Assembly: GCA_030653335.1 (NCBI GenBank)
Contig: JAURZP010000361.1
Location: 1 to 11,097, forward strand
Direction of reading: 5' to 3'
Origin: Methanoregula sp.
GTDB taxonomy: Archaea; Halobacteriota; Methanomicrobia; Methanomicrobiales; Methanospirillaceae
DNA: 11,097 nucleotides
Shown here: positions 1-5,508 of the stretch, piece after piece
Position numbering within the stretch: the stretch's first letter is position 1
How the letters are laid out: each line of letters starts with the position of its first letter
The notes under the pieces: model-generated
Database searches by the model: none
The model's input: the letters and a program-made list of their open reading frames with translations, nothing else
What the model was told of the DNA's origin: nothing
Position numbers and translations under genes: made by a program

Positions 1-142
1 CAATTTCTCCGGCAGGCAAACCTCCGAGACCATCGGCTACTGCAAAGGCAAAGAGGTGATTGCTGATCTGCTGCATGTCGAACGCATCCTCATTTTTCGG
101 TCTCCCGCAGATGTGGGTTTGGCCGCACCAGTTAATGTTCAT
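1..142 (-). CDS. PP2C-family protein phosphatase, N-terminal part (runs off left edge)
   Basis: This is the first 47 codons of a minus-strand gene cut by the window edge. The translation holds two PP2C hallmarks: RPKNEDAF at residues 14-21 and FAVADGLGGLPAGE at about 33-46. In this family the Asp and Gly of the ADG-GG motif help bind the two catalytic metal ions. I chose the ATG at 142-140 because GGAGA lies seven bases upstream and the product starts MNINWCGQTHIC, a typical PP2C beginning a few residues before the NED motif. The frame stays open further upstream but has no other ATG. The role expected from the family is removal of phosphate from Ser/Thr of proteins. It lies 88 bases downstream of the Ser/Thr kinase on the same strand, so the two probably form a kinase/phosphatase pair. 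The rest of the protein cannot be seen. Confidence 0.85.
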   Translation of the reverse strand, partial: MNINWCGQTHICGRPKNEDAFDMQQISNHLFAFAVADGLGGLPAGEI

Positions 143-230
143 GACAAGTCTCCAGTAATTACCTCTCTCATTTCCGGTTCCGGTGAAGTTCTCCTCATTG
201 TGATACCGGGTTTTCTCTATTCTGCGATCA

Positions 231-2249
231 TCATATGGTAGTCAGCCCCAATCCGATCTTGTGGGCGATCAGTTCGGCTGCCTCAATAATTTCTTCGGGC
301 ACTTCATCCATATCATTGTCCATGCGGATTTTGATCTGTGCAGATAGTTCTTTTACCCGTTCACGGATCTCTCCTTCGGAATAATTGACAAGATCGGTGG
401 CATATTTGTAGGCTTCATGCAAATCTCCGCTTTTTAAGTTGGCAAGCAGCAGCTTGCTGCAATATTCAGCAGACTGCCGGAGATTTTTTGCCCCGACACT
501 CATCCGGAGCGACTCGGTATAATCGATCTTTAAGAAGTCTGCCAGATCTTTTTGCAGTGCGATGATTGACTGGTAGCGTTTTGTCGGATCTTTTTCAATG
601 CACCGGAGGATGATTCCTTCGATCAGTTTTGCATCCGGATTGATATCCCCCGGAGGCTTTGGGTCTTTTGTCGGGATGCTGGAGATGATGTCGATCATAC
701 TGTCTCCGGTAAAGGGTAATGTCCCGGTCACCAGTTCGTAAAGAATCACACCGATCTGCCAGATGTCAGTCCGCTGATCTTTGGCCTTGTTGGTCACCTG
801 TTCCGGGGCTGCGTAAAACGGTGTGAACGATGCAGTGGTCACTGAAGAGACATCTGTTACTATCTTTGATAGCCCCCAGTCTGAGATTTTGGGAATTCCG
901 TTTTTTAAGAGGATGTTCTGGGGTTTTAAGTCGCGGTGGATGATATGGAGGTTATGGGCATATTTTAGCCCTTCACAGACATTGAAGATGATCCATGCCG
1001 CTTGTGCGATACCCATGGGTTTTTTTAATTTGTCAAGGCCGCTGTCGCAGAGTTCCGCTTCAAAATACGGAAACGGCATGATGTTGTAATCATAAATCTT
1101 GACGATATTGGGATGGTTGAGTTTGGTCCAGTTCTGCATCTCTGCAATAAACGATTTGCCGGTTGATTCATCGAGATCGATTGGTACTTTTACTGCCACA
1201 TACTGCCCGTCTTTTCGTTTTGCTTTAAAGACCCGGGCAAACCCACCTTTTGCTATGAACTCCGAGTTTGCATATTTTTCCGTCATTTCCGGAGGCAGGG
1301 AACGCATGGTGACGGGCCCTTGTGACAAGGGGGGCTGCGTGGATCGCGGTGTTGCCTGAGATGCCGGGGATTTTTGCATATCATCATTCGGATTGAACAG
1401 GTGGGGGGTACTGTACTGGGGCCGGACATCTATCCAGAATTCACTTGTCTTTGTGTAATCCTTGTTGTTGCCATCCTTGTAGTGCAGGGAGACTTCGATT
1501 GGGATACTGCCCTGTGTTTTTGGCATGATCCCGATCTCAACAGTCTCTGTACTTCCCGCTTCTACGGTGATGGGTTTGATCCGCCGGGTCTCAAAATCAT
1601 TTGAAAAACTGAGGGTGACGAAAAACGCGTGTGCTTTTCCGGTATTTGTGATCTGGATCTCCATCTTATGCCAGGTGGCAAGCGACAGGTACATGCGGCC
1701 AAGGCTTACGATGAGATCCGGTGTTGCGGTCTCTAAGAATTTCTCCATGGAATTGACGGTTTTTTTGAGTGAAGACGGATTGTACGTATTCATATCCGGG
1801 TTTGGTGCGTTCGGTATCGTTCCAAACCGCCCGACCATGGTTAAGAGTTCCTGGGCTTTTTCCATCAGGTCGACATCGATTCCGGCAGTTCTGCTTTCCT
1901 GACCCATCACTCTCCCGCAGCCATTGCAGAATTTGGCATCTTTGCTGATCACCGCATTGCAGGATGGGCAGGTGCGGGATTCGAGAAGCGGTGCCCCGCA
2001 GTTCTTACAGAACTCCGGATTTCCCGAGATCGGGACATTGCATTTCGGGCACTTTTTTGAAGGGATTAATGATTTTCCGCAATTCCGGCAGAACTCTGAT
2101 GTCCCCGAGATGGGTGTGTTGCAGTGGGGGCAGGTGCGGTTCGACATCCGGGCACCGCAGTTCACACAGAACTGCATGGTTGACAGTACGTCAGTTCCGC
2201 ATGCAGGGCACTTACGATATTTTACGGTATTTGCATATTGAGTGTCCAT
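231..2249 (-). CDS. Ser/Thr protein kinase with four N-terminal zinc ribbons
   Basis: The predicted protein has 672 residues from the ATG at 2249. The frame extends to a TTG at 2276, but neither start has a strong ribosome binding site, so ATG is preferred. Residues 12-112 hold four zinc ribbons, each with two CxxC pairs (first CPAC/CVNC, last CPSC/CNGC). Residues 185-277 look like a beta-sandwich (Ig/CARDB-like) domain, followed by a Pro/Ser/Gln-rich linker. The kinase domain covers about 322-570: glycine loop IAKGGFARVF, AVKV lysine (K354), catalytic HRDLKPQN (D440), DWG in place of DFG (D457) and YAAPEQ. All catalytic residues are present, so it should be active. A charged helical tail of about 95 residues follows. 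No transmembrane segment is seen, so it is probably cytoplasmic. The PP2C gene follows on the same strand. What the ribbons and the sandwich bind is unknown. Confidence 0.93.
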   Translation of the reverse strand: MDTQYANTVKYRKCPACGTDVLSTMQFCVNCGARMSNRTCPHCNTPISGTSEFCRNCGKSLIPSKKCPKCNVPISGNPEFCKNCGAPLLESRTCPSCNAVISKDAKFCNGCGRVMGQESRTAGIDVDLMEKAQELLTMVGRFGTIPNAPNPDMNTYNPSSLKKTVNSMEKFLETATPDLIVSLGRMYLSLATWHKMEIQITNTGKAHAFFVTLSFSNDFETRRIKPITVEAGSTETVEIGIMPKTQGSIPIEVSLHYKDGNNKDYTKTSEFWIDVRPQYSTPHLFNPNDDMQKSPASQATPRSTQPPLSQGPVTMRSLPPEMTEKYANSEFIAKGGFARVFKAKRKDGQYVAVKVPIDLDESTGKSFIAEMQNWTKLNHPNIVKIYDYNIMPFPYFEAELCDSGLDKLKKPMGIAQAAWIIFNVCEGLKYAHNLHIIHRDLKPQNILLKNGIPKISDWGLSKIVTDVSSVTTASFTPFYAAPEQVTNKAKDQRTDIWQIGVILYELVTGTLPFTGDSMIDIISSIPTKDPKPPGDINPDAKLIEGIILRCIEKDPTKRYQSIIALQKDLADFLKIDYTESLRMSVGAKNLRQSAEYCSKLLLANLKSGDLHEAYKYATDLVNYSEGEIRERVKELSAQIKIRMDNDMDEVPEEIIEAAELIAHKIGLGLTTI

Positions 2250-2347
2250 GCCGGTTCCCAGGATTGTTCGTTTCAATCATAATCTTAAGGGAGAGTTAAT
2301 AATGTTAACGAATGGGGGGACGATGCGATGAGCCTTTGCTAATTTGT

Positions 2348-2377
2348 CAAATTCAATTTGCCCACCGACAAATGTCG
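2348..2377. promoter_or_regulatory. Two adjacent palindromes upstream of the kinase gene
   Basis: CAAATTCAATTTG (2348-2360) is a perfect odd palindrome, and CGACAAATGTCG (2366-2377) is a perfect inverted repeat. TTTGTC at 2343-2348 also pairs with GACAAA at 2367-2372. They lie in the divergent gap 2250-2546, about 100-130 bases before the kinase start. They could be regulator sites or chance AT-rich symmetry. I found no convincing TATA box for the kinase. Confidence 0.3.
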
Positions 2378-2465
2378 TCCAATTTAACTTTTCCCGGATT
2401 TTACCGTACACAAAAAAAATTAATACCCTCCAACTCTCCGACGGGATGGCACACTCGCCCCCAAT

Positions 2466-2562
2466 AACGTGTCAGATTATAACCCCTCACAATTGCCAAA
2501 ACATGTAGGGTTACAACCCATCACAAACTAACATTTATGTAGGGGTATGACCCTACACTATA
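2466..2562. repeat. Three degenerate repeats at exact 34-bp spacing (possible operators)
   Basis: Near-copies start at 2466, 2500 and 2534, each 34 bases apart. The shared core is roughly ATGTAGGGKTAYRACCCMTCACA. The AACCC/GACCC element recurs at 2481, 2515 and 2549, and ATGTAGGG recurs at 2503 and 2537. Copies two and three are internally symmetric: GGGTT/AACCC in the second and TGTAGGG/CCCTACA in the third. The first copy has lost most of its left arm. The third overlaps the ATG at 2547 of the following ATPase gene. This arrangement suits a multi-site operator, perhaps autoregulatory. It also raises the chance that translation really begins at the GTG at 2565. Confidence 0.6.
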
Positions 2563-3872
2563 CTGTGACTACGCTTTTTGAGCTGCTCGCTTCACAGAAC
2601 CCGTGGTGGAGCGGTCTGCCGTTTAATACTGGAAGGGAACGGCAAAATTACCTTGCAACAATACAGCGGTATCTCAAAACAGACGAGATCATTGTACTTA
2701 GCGGTGTGCGGCGCTCAGGAAAGACCACCCTGCTCTACCAGATCATCCGGCAGCTCATCAAGATGAACAAGGTATTGGCTAAAAACATCCTCTTTGTCAA
2801 CTGCGATGATCCGGGGATCGCCCTCCGGAAGAATACATTGCACGAAATCGTCGATACCTACCGCAGGGAGAATGCAGCCAGAGGCACCATCTACCTTGTC
2901 TTTGACGAAATTCAAGGTTTGGAAAACTGGGAGCGGGAGGTAAAATCACTCTATGACAGCAAAAACAGCAAGATTATCATTTCCGGTTCCTCCTCTTACC
3001 TGCTGGACTCGCAGGTTTCAACTCTGCTATCGGGACGGTATTTCACCGTTCCGGTCTTACCGTTGGATTTTTCGGAATATCTCCAGTTCAACGGCATTGT
3101 TCTTCCCAAAGATGCCGCCACGCGTGCAGCACAAAAATACGAGATCACAACCCACCTCCGGAAATATCTTCATGAAGGCGGTTTTCCCATAGTCGTGCTT
3201 GAACAGGATGAACGTACGAAGCAGGATTACCTCAGAGCGTATTACGACAGTATCGTGTACCGGGACATCATCCGGACGAACGTGATACGGAACCAAAAAG
3301 CCCTTGCGGGACTCCTCTGCTATCTCTTTACAAACATCACCTCCCCGTACTCTTACCGCCGCTTAAAAGAGATGCTAGGGATCGATATCGATACCGTCAG
3401 GGATTATATTCACTTCGCTGGCATGGCAAAGATCCTTTTTGAGGTACAAGCCTTTGCGTACTCGCTTCCATTGCAGGCAAGACAGAACAAGAAGTGCTAC
3501 TGCATTGACAACGGTCTCCGCAATGCAGTTTCATTCCGGTTCTCCGGAGACGAAGGAAAACTTGCCGAGAATCTCGTGTTCGTGGAACTGATGCGGGCAG
3601 GTGTGACTCCGTATTACTGGAAGGGTGTCAGAGAAGTGGATTTTGTTATCAAGTCCAGGGATAACCACCTTACTGCGATCAATGTATGTTACAGCGATGA
3701 GATCCCGGAACGTGAAACAGAAAGTCTTTTGGAATTTGCTCACACCTTTGGTGACGCTGCACAAGATCTTATTATCCTGACAAAGGATTACGAATCAAAA
3801 GACGGTGTGATCACCTGTATCCCGCTTTGGAAATGGCTTTTAAAAGAAAATGCCCGCTCCCATGTGCCATAA
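2547..3872 (+). CDS. AAA-type ATPase with C-terminal DUF4143 domain (COG1373-like)
   Basis: The 441-residue protein has the order typical of this family. The N-terminal NPWW motif (18-21) precedes an ATPase domain with Walker A GVRRSGKT (53-60), Walker B IYLVFDE (115-121) and a sensor strand IIISGSSSYLL (143-153). A winged-helix-like stretch follows (about 250-295), then YCIDNGLRN and a DUF4143 region with AENLVFVEL (340-348) and REVDFVI (362-368). That last region resembles a PD-(D/E)xK nuclease fold but is probably degenerate. Such genes are common, often multicopy, in methanogens and in mobile or defence-rich regions; their cellular role is not settled. The start could instead be the GTG at 2565, which would leave all three upstream repeats outside the coding region. 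The gene lies alone between the divergent kinase and the ESCRT-like cluster and is probably not part of either. Confidence 0.9.
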   Translation: MTLHYTVTTLFELLASQNPWWSGLPFNTGRERQNYLATIQRYLKTDEIIVLSGVRRSGKTTLLYQIIRQLIKMNKVLAKNILFVNCDDPGIALRKNTLHEIVDTYRRENAARGTIYLVFDEIQGLENWEREVKSLYDSKNSKIIISGSSSYLLDSQVSTLLSGRYFTVPVLPLDFSEYLQFNGIVLPKDAATRAAQKYEITTHLRKYLHEGGFPIVVLEQDERTKQDYLRAYYDSIVYRDIIRTNVIRNQKALAGLLCYLFTNITSPYSYRRLKEMLGIDIDTVRDYIHFAGMAKILFEVQAFAYSLPLQARQNKKCYCIDNGLRNAVSFRFSGDEGKLAENLVFVELMRAGVTPYYWKGVREVDFVIKSRDNHLTAINVCYSDEIPERETESLLEFAHTFGDAAQDLIILTKDYESKDGVITCIPLWKWLLKENARSHVP

Positions 3873-3925
3873 CATCCGGTATATTTCAATGTACAGGAGA
3901 GCGTTCTGAACCATTTTTTCGAGAG

Positions 3926-3934
3926 TATTTAAAT
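3926..3934 (+). promoter_or_regulatory. Archaeal TATA-box candidate before the short ORF
   Basis: TATTTAAAT lies inside the short inverted repeat AGAG...CTCT, about 35-43 bases before the GTG at 3969. Transcription would start near 3955-3960. A GGTGA (3963-3967) follows, but only one base from the GTG. A run of six T (3914-3919) just upstream could end the ATPase transcript. The rest of 3873-3968 holds nothing recognisable. Confidence 0.5.
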
Positions 3935-3968
3935 TTCTCTGATCTCGCCACGTACGCGAAAAGGTGAC

Positions 3969-4109
3969 GTGAAAGCGGATGCGATGGAGTTATCTGAGCA
4001 GATCCGCAACCTGATGGAGTATGGCATGGCAGAGATCCCGGACGAACCAATCCAGATGGCGGAGATTATTGTGCATCATGCAAGTCTGGGATTCAGGAAC
4101 CTGGGGTAA
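3969..4109 (+). CDS. Short ORF homologous to the kinase C-terminal tail (mini-gene or relic)
   Basis: This ORF of 46 codons starts at a GTG; an in-frame ATG at 3984 would give 41 residues. Its product aligns without gaps to the end of the zinc-ribbon kinase. ELSEQI matches ELSAQI, and MAEIPDEPIQMAEII matches MDEVPEEIIEAAELI (8 of 15 identical). The pattern continues to LGF against LGL near both ends. No kinase-like sequence is found upstream in the frame, which is open only from 3933. It may be the relic of a second kinase copy, or a free-standing small protein using the same tail module. A TATA box and a GGTGA upstream favour expression, but GGTGA is too close to the GTG and rather far from the ATG. 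The ESCRT-like cluster begins 97 bases downstream on the same strand. Confidence 0.45.
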   Translation: MKADAMELSEQIRNLMEYGMAEIPDEPIQMAEIIVHHASLGFRNLG

Positions 4110-4163
4110 GGAAGAGGGATGAATCATTTAATCAGAAACTCCCAAATCCCAATCTTTGAATAA

Positions 4164-4172
4164 ATATTTAAA
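4164..4172 (+). promoter_or_regulatory. TATA box of the ESCRT-like gene cluster
   Basis: ATATTTAAA is a near-ideal archaeal TATA box. Transcription would start about 25 bases downstream, near 4195, giving a leader of about a dozen bases before the ATG at 4207. GAGG at 4195-4198 is a candidate ribosome binding site eight bases from that ATG. This is the best promoter candidate for the whole plus-strand cluster. Confidence 0.6.
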
Positions 4173-4206
4173 GTCAGATCAATAATATCGAGATGAGGAT
4201 CACTTA

Positions 4207-4812
4207 ATGGGAATTTTTGACTTTATTCGAGGAAATTCTTTCGAGCGGCTGAAAACCCGTGAACTAAAGGAAGAGGAGATGCGGCTCCAGAACCACATCG
4301 AGCTTGCCAGAAAGGGTATCCAGAAGATCGAGAAGCAGAAGAAGGATATCTTCAAGCAGGGTGTAGGTGCAGACCTTATCAAGAAGAAGATGCTCGCCCA
4401 GCAGCTCAAGCACCTTGACATGCAGGCCCAGCTGAAGATCAAGGCGTTCATGACCATGCACAAGCAGTTCATGTTTGTCTCTAACCTTGTGATTGTCAAG
4501 CAGTACGAGAAAGAGCTTAAACAGAGCCCAATCTGGTCAAAGATCACCAATATCGAACCCTCAAAGTTCGAGAATGCGTTGATCAACGTGAACCTCAAGG
4601 GCAAGAGTTTTGAAGAGGTGCTCAACAATCTCAACAACGTCTTTGAGATGTCGCTGTCCGATTCCAGTCTTGAACAGTCAACAGATGATACCGAGAAACA
4701 GCTTCTCGATGCATGGAGCGGTGTCGAGACTGGTGCAATCGATGTTGAGGATGCCCAGAAACTGATCTCCATGGAAAAACAATTAGAGAACAAGGACACT
4801 GAGGGGAGTTAA
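4207..4812 (+). CDS. ESCRT-III-like helical protein 1
   Basis: This 201-residue protein is almost entirely helical and highly charged, with no transmembrane segment. It opens with MGIFDFIRGN, a short hydrophobic segment like the membrane-touching N-terminus of ESCRT-III subunits. Two long helices follow (about 14-52 and 55-105), as in the ESCRT-III helical hairpin. Shorter helices and an acidic C-terminal tail follow. It is a paralogue of the next gene: VSNLVIVKQYEKEL (91-104) matches VSNILILKEREKDL, and IEPSKFENAL matches IDPEKMEHYL. In the known family such subunits polymerise on membranes and are taken apart by Vps4. The assignment rests on fold pattern, paralogy and a Vps4-like ATPase two genes on, not on a strong sequence signature. 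A PspA-like coiled coil is the main alternative. The next gene begins two bases after this stop. Confidence 0.72.
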   Translation: MGIFDFIRGNSFERLKTRELKEEEMRLQNHIELARKGIQKIEKQKKDIFKQGVGADLIKKKMLAQQLKHLDMQAQLKIKAFMTMHKQFMFVSNLVIVKQYEKELKQSPIWSKITNIEPSKFENALINVNLKGKSFEEVLNNLNNVFEMSLSDSSLEQSTDDTEKQLLDAWSGVETGAIDVEDAQKLISMEKQLENKDTEGS

Positions 4813-4814
4813 CC

Positions 4815-5393
4815 GTGGGATTTTTATCCTCTCTTTTCGGGGGAGGAAATCCTATTGATACGTTCAGTCTTGACGAGCTGAAGGTTACTGAGATCAAGCT
4901 GAACAAGAAGGTAGAAGAGATCCACGCAGAAGTAAGGCGCATTGATGCAGAAGTCCAGCGGAACTACGATCTGGCAAAAGAGTCCACTTCGAAATCTGAA
5001 GAGTTGAGTTATGCCCGCCGCATCAAGACCCTTCTACAGAAAAAGGAGATGAAGATCTCATCCCAGTCACAGATCGAAAAGCAGCTGCGGGCAGTATCAA
5101 ATATTCTCATACTTAAAGAACGAGAAAAGGATCTTCCGGCTGATGTATTAAAACGGCTTAAAAAAATTGATCCCGAGAAGATGGAACACTACCTGATCTC
5201 ACAAAAACTCGATGCAATGAATGATGACGCGCAGATTAATGCGATCACCGATATGACCTCAGGAACCATGGAAGTGGGTGTAGAACCCGAAGATGATCTC
5301 ACTGATATTCTTGATACTATCCGGTCAGGAAAAGAGGAATCGGTAAAATCTTCACCTGAATCTGCAAAGGTTAAGAAAACCGAACTCGAATAA
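4815..5393 (+). CDS. ESCRT-III-like helical protein 2 with a MIM1-like C-terminal motif
   Basis: The 192-residue protein starts at GTG, with GGGGAG about six bases upstream inside the end of the previous gene; translation is probably coupled. MGFLSSLFGGG (1-11) resembles the amphipathic N-terminus of Snf7/CHMP4 proteins. Residues about 19-105 form a long helical hairpin, with smaller helices to about 150. The acidic tail holds EDDLTDILDTIR (159-170). It fits the MIT-interacting motif 1 pattern (D/E-xx-L-xx-R-L-xx-L-K/R) except for Ile in place of the Arg and Ile for the last Leu. In eukaryotic and crenarchaeal ESCRT-III, tail motifs of this kind bind the MIT domain of Vps4. The next two genes both begin with MIT-like domains, so this tail may dock both. 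The last ~20 residues are lysine- and serine-rich. Confidence is high for a real gene and moderate for the ESCRT-III identity. Confidence 0.75.
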   Translation: MGFLSSLFGGGNPIDTFSLDELKVTEIKLNKKVEEIHAEVRRIDAEVQRNYDLAKESTSKSEELSYARRIKTLLQKKEMKISSQSQIEKQLRAVSNILILKEREKDLPADVLKRLKKIDPEKMEHYLISQKLDAMNDDAQINAITDMTSGTMEVGVEPEDDLTDILDTIRSGKEESVKSSPESAKVKKTELE

Positions 5394-5400
5394 TGTTTCA

Positions 5401-5408
5401 TTTTTTTT
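5401..5408 (+). terminator. Oligo-T tract after the ESCRT-III-like pair (possible partial terminator)
   Basis: Eight T follow the stop codon at 5391-5393. Archaeal RNA polymerase can stop at T-runs without a hairpin. The next gene starts 115 bases from that stop codon and has its own strong ribosome binding site and a TATATT at 5464-5469. The tract could therefore lower expression of the ATPase relative to the two structural proteins. Confidence 0.4.
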
Positions 5409-5491
5409 AAAAGGACCGCACAGCGATCAGTAATTGAAGCGATATCGTAATAATCATGTGCCGTATATTCAGATAGTAGGTACGCTTAAGC

Positions 5492-5504
5492 AAGGTGAGG
5501 AGGA
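5492..5504 (+). promoter_or_regulatory. Strong ribosome binding site fixing the Vps4-like ATPase start
   Basis: AAGGTGAGGAGGA combines GGTGA and GGAGG, both complementary to the 3' end of archaeal 16S rRNA, and ends a few bases before the ATG at 5509. It is the strongest site in the window and supports MKID as the true N-terminus. Confidence 0.75.
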
Positions 5505-5508
5505 GTAA

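Noticed and set aside
2250..2276. TTG at 2276 as the start of the kinase, adding nine residues
   Set aside because: TTG is rare as a start, no ribosome binding site precedes it, and the ATG at 2249 still leaves all zinc ribbons intact.
2466..2562. Regular 34-bp spacing suggested a small CRISPR array
   Set aside because: Only three degenerate copies, with about 7 bases between motifs and no unique spacers of normal length; no cas gene is nearby. An operator array fits better.
2547..3872. The DUF4143 ATPase as a core part of the ESCRT-TIR system
   Set aside because: It has its own repeat-bearing upstream region and is separated by over 300 bases from the cluster; such ATPases are common and scattered in methanogens.
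4200..4799. Long minus-strand open frame of 199 codons
   Set aside because: Antisense shadow of the ESCRT-like gene: Ser/Phe-rich composition, no family resemblance and no ribosome binding site.
4207..5393. The helical pair as PspA/Vipp1-type phage-shock proteins
   Set aside because: PspA/Vipp1 proteins are longer continuous coiled coils and do not usually travel with MIT-Vps4 genes. Since PspA belongs to the same wider superfamily, this is a matter of subfamily and is kept as an alternative.
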